A DNA stretch of 64,000 nt from Perkinsus olseni (taxonomy: Eukaryota; Perkinsozoa; Perkinsida; Perkinsidae). The notes beneath the pieces are model-generated. The model worked only from the letters and a program-made list of their open reading frames with translations. It made no database searches and was not told where the DNA came from. Positions 38,032-50,490 of this stretch are shown piece after piece; within the stretch, counting starts at the first letter, position 1; each line of letters starts with the position of its first letter. A program made the translations under genes and the position numbers. Location: NCBI GenBank assembly GCA_013115135.1, contig JABANP010000034.1:124001-188000 (forward strand). The letters run 5' to 3'.

Positions 38032-38610
38032 TTAGACACGAGAGGGGTAGAGCATGACACGGACCATAGAGCCGTAGGCCTTAGGGGGGAGGTTCTTCTT
38101 GAAGTTGCAACGGACGGTACCAGCGTTACCGTGAGCGCGCATGACCTTGCCCCACATGCACTGAAAAGAATATCCATGAGACAACGCCAAGTTAAGTACG
38201 TGAACGGTTATGAATCCCCGAAGCTACAGCGATACCCCCTGATGTAATTACTCGGAACTTGGAGCCGTTCTTGAGGGTGTTGGTCTTGTAAACGTAGGCG
38301 ATACGCTTGCCGAGGTAGAAATCGACATCCTCAGTGCAGTGAACACCCTCAATCTTCACAAGAGCTTGGTTCATGTGAGTGTTGCACTGAAAAATGACAA
38401 CAATAACATCATCACCACCCATACGATAAAACACAGCATCACCATCCCCACACTCATAATGCCACAACACGGATAAGCCGTCGTATTTATCCCCAAACGA
38501 ATTGTTATTACCTTGGAACGCTTGGGTCCCATGAGTACACCCTTGGAGTAAAGGCGTACGGGCTGCTTGGTGCGGCGGCCACCCTTTGCTTGGAAACGCT
38601 TCTCGGGCAT
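38032..38610 (-). CDS. RPL35A: 60S ribosomal protein eL33 (L35a)
   Basis: Component of the large cytosolic ribosomal subunit. Three exons with in-phase GT-AG introns: 38512-38610, 38252-38386 and 38032-38160. The protein starts [20 protein letters not shown] and continues [67 protein letters not shown] and [20 protein letters not shown], ending SRV. These match the eukaryotic family along its length (about 120 residues, slightly longer than human at the N-terminus). A 16-base element shared with RPL9 lies 57 bases upstream of the ATG. The frame is intact. Confidence 0.96.
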
Positions 38611-38666
38611 TGTTGGAGACTCGATAGGACTCTACTGACAACACGCTACAAGGGCTGATCGATTGT

Positions 38667-38682
38667 CGGGCGAGCGAGATTT
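38667..38682 (-). promoter_or_regulatory. Putative ribosomal-gene promoter element, copy upstream of RPL35A
   Basis: On the minus strand the 16 bases read AAATCTCGCTCGCCCG, identical to the copy upstream of RPL9 in this window. It is followed toward the gene's upstream side by ATCGATCAG-like sequence in both places, and a GCGCC lies just downstream in both. It ends 57 bases before the start codon at 38610. The role is inferred from position and identity only. Confidence 0.6.
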
Positions 38683-38858
38683 TGGCGCAGAGTCGACGGT
38701 GCAGATGACGACATCTCCGTCGTGATAGAGAACACTGCCGCAGTTGTTTGTGTTGTTGCTGTTGTTCTTCGCCTACTATTGTGGAGGCCACAACTACTAC
38801 GATCACTCCATCTGATGGGGCGCTGGGTGATGACGCTAACATTGGGGTGATAAGGGAT

Positions 38859-41787
38859 ATGATAATAGGACAAACCCTCACGCATTCTGCACGCTCCCTC
38901 GGCTATACTACAACAACACCATACAGGATGATAGATGTCACAGAGGATGCTTCTCGCCCACCCCTACTCAACAACAATGATGATACCAATGGAATAGGGC
39001 AAGGCCACCACGATGAGCAAACCATTGTTACCAAACTGAATGATGATGATGATCCTAGCCGCCAGTCTAGCTATAAACGCCCTGTACAAGACGAGAGCAA
39101 TCCCTCTAGCAACATCGATCTTCATCCGCAAGGGGAAGGGAAGGCGCGAGCAGCAGCAACACTCAGGTCGGAGATGCAGACAGGAGAACCCGTGCAGACC
39201 ACACGGTCAGCATCAACACAGAAGAGGAAGGACGAAAGTGGGATGATAGTGTGAATGGTGTGCGGATAGAACTGATGATGCAGGTATAGTAGTGGTGGAT
39301 GATTCCAAAAGGCTCACAGAGATCGCTGCTGCTAAAGTACGGCGATGGCGTAGCGAGAGTTGTCGAAGGTAAGAGTACTTGAGATGATACTCGCCTCCTA
39401 CAATGATTAGAATTACTCGATAGAGAGATAGTACGCCACTACTGAGCAGCATGATCATCAGGAACCGTATACGACGGGAGTGGGTACAGAGACGAGAGCA
39501 TGAATTAGAGCACCGGAAAGCGGAAGAGGTAGCAATCATGTACATGTACATCACTGCAATATAGTACAGGCTGAACGAGTCAAGCAAGAAAAGAGACAGA
39601 GGGTGCTGAGGGCTCGGCACCATAGGAAGGAGGCAGCTCAGGAACGGTCTTGCAACAACAGTCATGGCAAGAATCGTATTAGATTAACGGTATCCGTACC
39701 ACCATCGTCATCATCTAAACCAATCAGACGACCCATAGAGGATCGGTGAGTGGGGTGACTTGTAATGAGCGGTGAGACAGCGATCATCAGGCCGGAATGG
39801 CGGAGTCCTTCGCAGCGACGCTACACCTGTGGAGACACACCTGCACGGCACAGGAAGGACGAGGAGCGGGACCGCAGTGTAGAGGCTAGGTCCAGGGCGA
39901 TGAGGTGGATGAGGGAGGGAGGTGAGGATAACGAGATTGCAGGATGGTGATGGGAATGGTGTATGCCCCCAGAGGCTCGGAGAAGGAGGACACTACAGCG
40001 GGAACTAGAGGTGCAAAGGATGCTAGAAGAGGAGTCACGTAGAAGGAAGGAATCGATACAGAGGGGCATAGTAGTACTCCTATTCATGTTCGAGCCTAGT
40101 CACAGCCAATGACCATCTACTAGTTATTGTCATCGTAATATATGATTCAGGCGGAGCGTAACAGACTTAGGAGAGAGGCTTTCGAGCGTAGACAGAGAGT
40201 GAGAACGATACCTCTGATTCACAACACACCTGGTGCCATTCAGGGTGCATCCTCCCACGGATATCGTAGAGTCTCTGTATCTCTTGAACGCTCTACTGAG
40301 AAACGAATACCCCTACCGAGATACAAGTCTATTGAACGGGAAGCAGCATTACGGAAGGAGAATGAAGTAGGATTTACCACACTGCAACATATTGGGAATA
40401 CTGCGTTACAGGAGCAAGAGAGGAAGAGGATACTCCTAGAGAGGAAGATGCGTCGTGGACTTGTGAGTATCCATCATCAACGACATCAGCCTTGGAGGCC
40501 TCTATACAACAGGTCCCCATGGATCATGAGGAGATACAAACCCACATGCATCTAGTTGTAGTAGAAGGCAGTAATGGTGCATTAGTATAAGCTCTACCCT
40601 GTAGGATTCTATTACTGCCGAGGCTACAGAGAGAGCACGTCATCGATCACGTATGCAGAGGAGGAGATGCCCCTATGGTACTAGATAGCCTCCGAGACTA
40701 GGGTTGGACCCATTACGCAGAGAACGAGGGTATTGAAGGGCAAGAGAGGAATGAGGACCCTGAAGGACATGTACCCTCAATAACTGAGGATAATGGAGTG
40801 AGCTGCTGTTAGTATGCTATCTTAAATGGATGTTTTCCGTAGGCACGAATACGTATGATGAGGCAGCGGAGTTATGCCGCGACCATACAACGACGACTAA
40901 CAGCAGCAGTGAAGCAGCCGAAGCAGTGCCTACAACCAGGCGATAGTACACGACATCATGATATCCGACCGTACGTTATGACGTTGATGATGGTAGAGGT
41001 AGCAGCCGGTTGTAGGCCAGCAACATCCGCTGCATCATCCACTCCCGGACCTCTACACCGGCGTCCTCTAGTCATGTCAAACTCTAATGCAGTAATAGTA
41101 TGGATCATTCCCTGCTACTATGCACCAGACCTCCCTGTCATAGATTGCATCAACTAGGAAGAGAACTATTGCCCGTATACGTGAATATCGTCGCAAACGG
41201 AGCCCATCCCTCATCACTGGGCTCAACTCCGAAGCAGCACCTTCTGGTCCCGATCCATCGGTCGAACGAAGGGTGAGAAAGCGATGCCCAAGTCCATACT
41301 AATGTAGTGCTCGTCGTTATTCTCCTCAGTTGGCCGCTGTACGTAACGCCAATGAATACATCAGTAGTGGCGTACATCGAGAGCTAGCCATAAAGAGACA
41401 CGTTACCCGACGACGAGAAGGTGGACAGAATACGGGTGAGCGAAGTCGTTGTAAGAAAAGTGAAGGCCCTACGAATGAGGGGTGCCTCATCACATATATG
41501 AGCCCAGCTGAGAAAGCTAATAATAATAGGTAGTGGAGAGGAGTATGGTGAGGGAGAGGAATGGTACCACGCAGATACGTCAGTGTCGTTCGAGCTAAGA
41601 TAACAACTCTATCACGATTTACTAAAGGCATATTCAGCAATTGCAGGAACAGCAGCAGCTCGGTAGAAAATGTAGATGATGGAAATAGAGTCCTACCACC
41701 CATTCTACATCATGTTAATAAATGATCGATGTTCTTCATAGTAGTGATGACTTTCGTGTTGTCTTGAGTAGGGATGAATTGATATAA
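38859..41787 (+). CDS. Basic, highly charged multi-exon protein, hypothetical
   Basis: Not recognised. The first exon (ATG at 38859, MIIGQTLTHSARSLGYTTTT) is rich in Asn/Asp/Thr. Later exons are strongly basic and helical: RRWRSESCRR ending at a GTAAGA donor (39369), IIRNRIRREWVQRREHELEH, AERVKQEKRQRVLRARHHRK with a GTGAGT donor near 39746, RPEWRSPSQRRYTCGDTPAR, EARRRRTLQRELEVQRMLEE, and AERNRLRREAFERRQRVRTI (40148 on). YAATIQRRLTAAV near 40875 resembles a single IQ calmodulin-binding motif. A further exon runs RTIARIREYRRKRSPSL (41165 on). The proposed end (ELI stop at 41787) is tentative. Such proteins are often cytoskeletal or flagellar, but that is a guess. The gene diverges from RPL35A with 248 bases between the two start codons. 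Confidence 0.42.
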
Positions 41788-42033
41788 TAAAACTAAACAA
41801 TAGTAGTAGAGAAAAGAAGTTCCAACACAAGATGATGAGGTAGTACACCGAGTTGTAGTAGGAAAAAGAGAGTGAGCGTAATACTGATATGATGCTCGAT
41901 ACGACGTTTACCACTTGTCTCGGGTCATCATGAATCAAGTACTCGCTTGATACTGCTATTGCTACTACTACTCTTACTCATGGCCCTTATCATTACGATA
42001 GAGTTAGCAGGCTAATCGTCCATACGTTACCCA

Positions 42034-45000
42034 TCAACCATGACGCCGTACCGGATACCTGATGTGAATCATGGTGACCTTGATCGCGTAGAATAATGAG
42101 AAGACCCCTCTTACAGTTATTGTATTATTATTGCATGTCGTTGATCTAAGCCTGAAGGTACTTAGGTCCACATTCTTCAGCCCTATAGCCATAGCCTCAT
42201 CGATCCTCAACCTCACTGATACACTGTCATCAGGATGTATCAACCTACAACCATGATCATGTGTGTGGGGCATAGCATGATAGGACCAGTCGTATGATTA
42301 CTTATAGATGTTGGCTCCAGCAAGGTTAAAGCCGATTAGCCTTTCCAAACCACTACTCGCTCCACCGCAAATACCGGTGAGAAGATCAGCTACAGCAATC
42401 TGTACTCCATCAGTGGAGCTCTGATTAAGGATATCCTCTATTGTGTTGAGTGCTGTGTTATCCTGCAAAATAAGGGGTACGATAGCTACGAGTCTTCAGG
42501 ACAGAGCGTAGTACTACTACCAGAGATAGCGAGGGCTGCAGAAGCCCAGCATCACCGAGGAATGTGTCGTTGTTGGAGAAACTGCTGGATGCTGCTGCCG
42601 ATGACGACGACGACGAGGTTGTAGTGGCCGTCGCAGAGTGGAGGAAATCAATAGCAGTATTGTTGTTGGAGCCCTCCTGGCCTCTGAACAGTCAGGCATG
42701 GACCCCCACATGCTACGCTAGACTCGTAGAGATCTAGTACCCGATGGATGCGACCCCGAGTTGTGGCAGTCGTAATGGCGCTGAATTCTCCACCCATACA
42801 TACCTACACGTTAAGCCCTGGATCATGAGCACACTACTTGGCGGCGGCAGTAACCATCTTACTTAGCCTCCGCCTTTGTACCCTGTTTATGCACTTGTGG
42901 TACTGCTCCCAAGAAGTCCCTCATCCTCTTATAACCAAGACGTTCGTATACCATTGGGTCAGTGGCAAAGTATCTATGGTGGATGAAGCTGCTGTGGTGG
43001 AAATGGTGGTGGTGGTTAGGTATGACCTGTTCTTGAATAAAGATACGAATACTGATGCCTCTATCTGATAGTGTTCACATGAGAACATGTATCTATCACA
43101 GTATAACAAGTGGCATCATATGATAATAGTGTGGGTATTGGGAGACTTACCTCAGTTTATCTATAACATCCTCAGGTATGAGTTGTGGCAGGGCTGAGAT
43201 GCTTCAGCTCCTCAGCCTCCTCCTCGTCCTTACCATCTCCTACCATATTTCCACCGTCACTCTCGGCTAGGGGGCCTCCTCTTTTAGTAACACCAATGAC
43301 TGGCGAAGCTGTTGAGGAGCGACCGCCTGTTGGTAGGGCATGATGATAACGAAAGCCGCGTTACTGAGCATTACCTGCGGATTTACGAGCATTGGCCTCT
43401 CGTATGAATAGATCAAACTCTACCACATCGGTGAGCCGTATCTGACGGAGATACCCAATCAGAAGGACCAGAGCAGCCGCCGCATTACCGTCATCTGGAA
43501 CTTCTCTCCAACCACCTGGAGGCCTTTGATATCTTCTAGGAAGTCTCTGAGCTTTCCGAATCCGAACTCACGATAACGTACAGTACGTCCACAGCGCACC
43601 TATATATAGCGGGACCACTGGTAGCGGAACGAGTACTCCTACTGACTTCTGCGACTACTATTACCTTACACAGATTATTGACTTGATTAAGGAGTATACC
43701 CTGACCAGCCAATAGCTCATTCTTGAAGCAATGGATGAACAAGAGTTGCTCTCTAGCCAGAGCTGTATCATCGTGTTGTATTTCGGTACTAGGTCGATGT
43801 TTGCCACTCTCGGCTGCAGGTATCCTTCCTTCTGCTGCTATATGTGTGGCGGAGTTAGGAAGAACCTAACGCGAATACGATCGGCCGTTATGCCCCGAGA
43901 ACTCTTTCTACCTCGTCTCCAACCTGGGAGCTGCTGCTGCTGCCTCTGGAAGAGCTATGACCATTGTCAGGATCACCGTGTGCCTTTGATACATCCTTTC
44001 CTCCGTCGATGAGGATAGTGCGGAGCTCCACTATTGGCCTCTTCTTTCTAGTAGTACCATCAGCAAAAGACTGATGTCCACAACACTCCGGCCATAGCGG
44101 ACATTGTGGGTTATGACATCGTAGCAGTAGAGTAGAAGAGTCCGATGGTGCTGGTAGAGGCGTGTTGGTGTTATCCTTGGCTATGCATCTCTGGAATAGC
44201 CAAATCAATAGCCCCATAGAAGCGGTCGTAACAACCATATCAGCAGCAAACCTATAGGAACAGAAGTTTATACTACCCATCATACACCTCCCTACTTTTT
44301 AGCCAGCAGAGCCAGGCGAAAAGGGCTGGGATGCTCTCCGGCTGGGGAGACGCCTATCATCGTATGGTCGTAGAAAGAATCGACCCGTGCCTGAAGGTCA
44401 TGACAAATCCCTCTCGGTCGTAGTGGTGGTGGCCTGCGTACCAATAACTGCTCATCCATTTTGTTGGCGACCCCTGCATCAGAAGGATATGGTGTATACT
44501 TGGATGGATAGCAGGTGAAGACGGTAGTAGCATCATTGCTACTGGTATCACTGAGAGGAGGAGACAGTTGTACAGGATGTACGCCTACTATTAAGTGAAT
44601 GGGAGTAGTGAGATAGGCTTATAGCGTAGACAGTTTTCCACCGCGGGCCCTACTACCTCCAGGGAGCTTGGTAAGGCAGTAGGATAACATCTCCGGATAT
44701 GATCAGACGTCCATCCTCTACGCCAAACCTGGTGGGGCATCATATTACATCCATTACATTTAGCATGTATGGGCGTGCACTACTTAGCACAGGTAAGTAT
44801 ATCGTTAAGAGTGATACTCCGTAATGAGAATGCCAGATGAAGACAGAGGGATATGTTATCCATAGAGGGATAGATATGCTCGTTAAGGAGGTATGACACC
44901 TAAAGAACACGAACCACTCCAAGAAATACGAGGAAGCAGCTGCAGCTGTTCTAAGAAGTGTGCCCGCTGATACCCATGCTACTACTACTACCGATGCTAT

Positions 45001-45738
45001 TATTTGTTCAACACATAGTAAATGACATACAGGTAGACACAGTGTGATGGATTCACTGCCCTTCTCAGTCCATTACTAGGGTCATGGAGTTCCTGAGGTA
45101 TGATGATACTCGTCCTCGTTAATACTACTGCAGCATTACCACGCATCTTGTCTGTATGCTGTTGGAGGACCCTCCAGCGCGAGATTCATGTAGACCACGC
45201 CTTGCTTCACCTACCGATAGAACGTCGTCATTCAACGACTTCGACGTTCCATTCGAACGAGCATACCAACTTATCGAGAGTGAGTATTACCAGCATCTTT
45301 GACGCGGTCGTGTAATCGAAGAGCATAGTGAAGTAAATCGTCTTCTGTTGGTAGTAGATTGGCCTCCTTGTAAGCTGCTTCGAATGCATATGGTATCCAG
45401 GAGCGTGTACCTCCCTTATCCCCTCCACGGCTACATGATACCTAACACACTATACTCTACCCGAGCCCGGACTGATCCTTATTAGACGCCGTATACCCTA
45501 CTACCAGCCAGTGCTGCTCTCCTCGCTGTGACGTTGTGGACACAGAATGGTCGTTCCCATTATAAAGAGGGTTCACCTCTAGTACAGGGTAAGCTTTCTG
45601 AATAAGCCGCCGTAAGGAGACCAGCTCCTCTCGGAGTTGAGCAATATCCGAGGAGGCCGACGTCACTGTTGTGAGAGACGACTGATACGGCATCGTGGCC
45701 TCATTCGTTGGTGCATGGCGATGGTGGTCGAGATCCAT
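42034..45738 (-). CDS. Large helical protein, possible armadillo/HEAT-like repeats, hypothetical
   Basis: The ATG at 45738 starts MDLDHHRHAPTNEATMPYQ with a coiled coil (IAQLREELVSLRRLIQKAY). Further minus-strand exons, each between plausible splice sites, are WIPYAFEAAYKEANLLPTED (45350-45410), VSYLLNEHIYPSMDNISLCL (44800-44880), ALAREQLLFIHCFKNELLAG (43700-43770) and AAALVLLIGYLRQIRLTDVV (43420-43490). They are followed by ATDPMVYERLGYKRMRDFLG (42900-42965), TALNTIEDILNQSSTDGVQI (42400-42460) and LRIDEAMAIGLKNVDLSTF. The stop is at 42034. Amphipathic helices dominate, which suggests a helical-repeat scaffold, but I cannot name the family. One hydrophobic run (FAADMVVTTASMGLLIWLF near 44220) could be a membrane segment. 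Exon joins are not verified throughout. Confidence 0.42.
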
Positions 45739-46086
45739 ACCAACCTTGCTAAGAGTGGTGAATAAGCTGAATGATGATGATGATCACCTTAACCTATGGA
45801 AGGAGCACACCACTAATGCTACTTGACTCAACTCATCATGTTGTTTAGCGATGCTAATGGTAAGGAGGAGGACTATGATGAGTATTTCGGAGCAGTAAGA
45901 GTAGTAGCAAGACTAGCGTGACGTACAATTGTGGTAGTAACATAATACTGTCTATCTGCGTCGTCATCCTCATCTGGCAGCAGCTGCCTCCTCGTCTATC
46001 ACCATGAGGGTTAGCATCTCTTATAATTTAATGCTTACCGCCATGGGTTTTGAGATCGCATTTAGGAGGGTTACCGCCAAGAGTAC
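45739..46086. other. Spacer between the helical-protein gene and the eIF4E-like gene
   Basis: No convincing exon. It contains short TGATGA runs near 45770-45785. Confidence 0.4.
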
Positions 46087-47101
46087 CTAATAGTGAGGGA
46101 TACCATCCTCTCCCTTCATCTTGCTACCATCACTACCATCGAGTCTAGTACAGATACATTCCTGTATACCCTTGGTAAGCTCGTCCACCTTATCTCCATC
46201 CGCCATATTAGTGAACCATACCTCGATCCTCACAGATCCCTGAGGAGGCCCTCGTTTAGTGTACCTAATCTGACCAGTACTGTGTCCTAGGCGGCTGGGC
46301 AATACACTCTTAGTACAGTTTATCACAGAGACGAAGACCAGTGATCATCTCAGGATGGGGCAGAGTGTTACCGATCACTGCCAGCACAATGTTATTCCAG
46401 TACCTAAGGCAGGGTGGGAATGTCTAGTTACTAGTGTAGGACGGTGTATTACTCATCAATCTGTTTGCCACCAACGCTGGGGGCAAGGGAAAACTGCAAA
46501 TGCCCACCAACAGCATTAAGGGGGTCCTCCCATTCGGGTTTGATACCCTCTCGGAACAGCATCATACCTGGATGAGCCACAACGACGATGAACTCCCGTA
46601 CATGCTCATTCAAGAGTACAATAGCTTTGGGCCTCCGTCACAAGCCCATCCCTCTGCCAGCCGCCCGATATTACTTTCAACAACTCGCAGAGATCCATCA
46701 TGTCCTTCCCTAACGAAGCGGCATCCTCCTGTCTCTGATAGTAGCTCGCTAGGTTGAGGTACATGCCTCCAGTATCGCCAAAACTCACCGACTGTACCAA
46801 AGGTGCAGACCTAGTGATAATAATACACTAGTATGCTACTGGTACTTCAGAAACAATACCTGTCTAGACAGATCCTTCCATTCAGCAGCACTTGCCTTCT
46901 GATTAGGTTGTAGCTGCTCCCACAGAACCCATTTATACCTATATACACCAGATGACCCTACCACACCTCCCCCTCCTCTAGTAACATGTAGTACATTAGC
47001 TTCCTATCCTCCTGATGGTCAGCATCATCTGATGTGGCTTCCTCTGTTAATTTACGAGTGAAATCCTCGTCCACTAGAGAGAAATATGGGACTGTCGCCA
47101 T
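46087..47101 (-). CDS. eIF4E-like cap-binding protein, divergent
   Basis: Member of the translation initiation factor 4E fold that binds the mRNA 5' cap. The ATG at 47101 gives MATVPYFSLVDEDFTRKL. A 56-base intron joins DRKLM to YKWVLWEQLQPNQK, the HPL...W-x-L-W start of the fold. AEWKDLSRQ supplies the first cap-stacking Trp candidate. LFREGIKPEWEDPLNAVGGH matches the family's WED cap-binding loop (human LFKDGIEPMWEDEKN), and SVRIEVWFTNM aligns with the strand carrying the third conserved Trp. The last exon ends at 46087. The segment aligning with human DTVEDFWALYNHI reads DTGGMYLNLASY, so the Trp used to bind eIF4G and 4E-BP is missing, and a GGRW motif has become GGHL. The gene diverges from the ankyrin gene with 133 bases between start codons. 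Confidence 0.75.
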
Positions 47102-47234
47102 GAGGATTCAACACAACTGCTGGACCAGATTATCGTCAGTTTAGTGGGAGAGAGGATACAAAATCTTGAAGACTTGTCTCAACTCACGGTTTCCTAACTC
47201 ATCATCTGACTTTACAGCATCATCATCATCTACC

Positions 47235-47989
47235 ATGACGAGGCCGTATCAACTAACTTCTACTGGCATACGTGGTGGCGGGGCATCGGGGTCACGTTCT
47301 TCTCATGCGTCTTCTTCCGAAGGGCTGGATTCATCATCATCACCAAGTGAACGGATGTAGTGATGGATGGCCAGCATCGAGTATGGTAACTTGTCTTGGG
47401 TATCAGCTACGTCTCTGCTGATCCGACTGATCACTGTGCTACACAGACAGTACGATTGATGGAGGAGTTCAATATGGGCTTACGTGACGCTAGAACCTGC
47501 ATATCTGATCTAAATGAATCGGAGGTACTAATGGGTGTTGTGGCGATGTTAGGCGATCATGAATGGTGAATGTGATCAGATCCGAGACGTCGAGGATATG
47601 TACAAGCATGCCTGTAATAATGATGCTACTGCAGTTATGGAACTGTTAAGATCGAGGGAGTGGTGTAGATCAGCTGTTGATCATAAGCATCCACCACAAG
47701 GGAATACTCTATTACATGTTGCAGCTGAAGAGGCTAATACAGAGCTAGTTAGACTACTACTACAGGAGGCTAATGCTAACCCTTTCATTGCTAATGATTA
47801 TGGATTAGAACCAAGCTCTATGGCAGCACCAAATACTGAGGTGACAAGTCCGCAGATTCATGCTATCACGTAGCATACTCTCAGGCATTCAAATTGCTAG
47901 TGGCTGCTGAAGACCGTCTATCAGGTGGAGAAAGGAAGGTGATGAAACGTGGGGCCGTGAGGGAAGCAGCATTCAACGTCATTCTATAG
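47235..47989 (+). CDS. Ankyrin-repeat protein, small
   Basis: The ATG at 47235 gives a Ser-rich start (MTRPYQLTSTGIRGGGASGS). A later exon, TVRLMEEFNMGLRDARTC to NESE, ends at a GTACTA donor; a 55-base intron joins it in phase to IRDVEDMYKHACNNDATAVM. The ankyrin core is GNTLLHVAAEEANTELVRLL followed by LQEANANPFIANDYGLEP, one clear repeat with flanking half repeats. A 45-base intron after NTE adds AFKLLVAAEDRLSGGERK and a stop at 47987-47989. The function is not evident; ankyrin repeats mediate protein binding. The join between the first and second exons is not resolved. Confidence 0.62.
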
Positions 47990-48096
47990 AGTGTAGCAGT
48001 ATCAAGTAGATGCTCATGATGTCACACCTTGTAGTAGTAGTAGTAAACCGAGGGTGACCATTGGAGCTTCGTCATGCTCCTTCTTACATGTTGTAA

Positions 48097-50267
48097 ATGC
48101 AGATGTTGCGTCAGTCAATCATGAATATCCTCCCATCATGCTGCTGTTCTATGGTTTTGAATGTTAACTCACCGACGATTCCAGTGCTACTGGCTGCTAT
48201 AACTTACCATGGGGTATGGACAGGGAGTCCATGCTGGTCTGGACCATTCACCTTCGATGCCTGCTGCCTTCCTGGATGGCCCGGCCAATCATGGTGTTGG
48301 GGGGATGGCTCACAATATAATTACAACACTTGCTGCAACACCGACCCACTTCACAGCTCCATCATCATGGTAGTGTAACGTCATCATACGCCCCTTGATG
48401 TCTCTTCAGAATGGTGATCCAATATGTTGGCACAAAGGAGATGATGATGCTCCTTCGATTTGGACCTTTCATACATGCTGTACTCCCTTCCCACAGGGTA
48501 ACCCTAGTTGCTGGGATGGATGGTTCACACCGCAACGTTGTTGTTATCGTCACCTACACCGTAAGTTCCCTCACTCACCACAGGCAGGAAAACATGCATA
48601 CAACCAGGTACAGCGGGCGATTGCGATCGTTCTCTTGAAGCTAGGGATCTGTTCGATGGGCTTGCTCACTTCCTTCGCACTAATATAACAACTTTGAGGT
48701 TCCTTGAATCTTTGACATATGCTTCTGAGGTGAGCCCTTCAATCACCTCCCTGTCCACTTGTTGTGTATTATCCAGTTTTGGCCATGCGGATGGGCAGTA
48801 GCGGCAACTACTCTAATGTCAATGGAACAACAGAGTCTGTTATCGTCGGAAGAGGAATGGCAGATCCTGCATACATTTTACCATCATGTAGCTAACTATG
48901 CATCCGCTGCGCATGAGACCAAGCCTCGAGAGATAAATGAACTGTAGTGAATGGTATCAGACGAGGATGTTTCGAGGCTACCATTCCTAGTAGGTAGATA
49001 CACTAGGGTCAACTACCTCCGTAATATGGCTACTAAACATCTATCAACTACCATTAATCAGTACCCATCAATGCTATCAGAGGTCGATATTGTATTACCC
49101 TACTGTGGTGAGGATGTTACATGGTTACTGGATATGCTCAACACGACCAATAGTCAGGAGGTATCATTCATACATTACATCTCGCCGACCCTTGCTAGTC
49201 TTGCTTCACAGGTCATCAGAGACCGTATCATACAATCATCAGTATCCTTGTGGATCTACAACAAATGTCCAGATAGAGTAGCAGCTACCAGGTCGGCTGA
49301 GGGTCTACGGGAACGTCTACTGCATGTGCTGAAGGATGTCACCGTAATACGCTAGCTCATATGTGGCAGCATGCAGTTAATAGGTGATACCATCATACGA
49401 TTGGATTAGAGGGGACGAGTGTACAGGATATCTGCACTTTCTAACACAACAATACGATCACTATGCTAGATGGACTCTGTTTATCCATCCAGATTCCCCT
49501 GAGCACATGCCTAAGGTATCTCCAAAGCAGCGGTCATAACCTCCAATGCCATAAAAACCTTGCTGATTATGTAGGTTAATATCATAATGGACGTGATGAA
49601 ATGGGCAGCTACCGGCTTGCTGGAGGCACTCCATCCCCGTCTACGCTTCGCGCATCTATCACATAACTTCCTCAGCCCGTTCTGGGCGAGAGCAGATCGG
49701 TAGGTTCGTCCCAGCCCCTTCTGTTCACATATCCATGAGCGACTAACAGTTACCGTACAGCCTTCAAGGAGCTCTACTCTGATGTGATGAATATCCAATT
49801 AAGGATGGCCCCTGAAGCTGCAGAGCTATCCACATACTGCTGTACCCAACTGCTGGTCCGGGATGATGCCCTGCGGTCAGTATACCCACCTACACACATC
49901 AAGACAGTACTTGTCTTGTGGTTTTTGCAGAGTTAGGAGCTTTGACTACTATGAGCGGCTATACAATAGGACGAACTCGGTCGAGATCTATAAGGTTATT
50001 ACGCGACCGTTCGAAGTCATATCAAACGACGATATAAAGTCGAGATTACCATGCCAGCTAATGATGCCGTTATGGCAGGTAGTGATACAGGTTGATGGAG
50101 AGTGATCCTTCCAGCATAATCTCCAGGTTATATTTGGTAATAGCGATGACATGAGTACAGTTGAACGCCCCCTGGATCCTAACATGCCTTTATTCCTCAA
50201 AACTGCCAATCTAGATGGTGATTGGGTTAACGCTATATTGGCTAAGAACATGATACATCACGAATGA
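48097..50267 (+). CDS. DUF3431 glycosyltransferase-like protein with N-terminal CW...CC repeats
   Basis: The probable start at 48097 has a Cys-rich hydrophobic leader. Four tandem Cys/Trp units follow (48232-48544): CWSGPFTFDACC, CWGDGSQYNYNTCC, CWHKGDDDAPSIWTFHTCC and CWDGWFTPQRCC, three of them preceded by a G(S/D/N)P-type turn. A 47-base intron (GTAAGT...CAG) then joins, in phase, CDRSLEARDLFDGLAHFL. The C-terminal two thirds match DUF3431 (PF11913) motifs as I remember them: VDIVLPYCGEDVTWLLDML, SLWIYNKCPD, ECTGYLHFLTQQYDHYARW, TLFIHPDSPEHMP, STYCCTQLLVRDDALRS, FDYYERLYNRTNS and LQVIFGNSDD. The stop is at 50265-50267. A secreted or Golgi-lumenal protein is likely. Several later introns are placed only approximately. 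Confidence 0.72.
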
Positions 50268-50490
50268 AGCTGCTAATGTACGTTGCATGACCAAGTCATG
50301 ATCAACTTTCTATATGAACGGTTACTTGGGTTTATTATTTCAAACGCATCAATTCAAATTACACACCAATCGACGCCCCTCGACTGCCAAAATTGATAAT
50401 ACTGATAACCAAAAGACTTAGTGTTGGCAGAAGCTCTCCGACGCTGGCCAGACATTATCCACAGTAGATGTTATTGAGCATTGCTACTGT

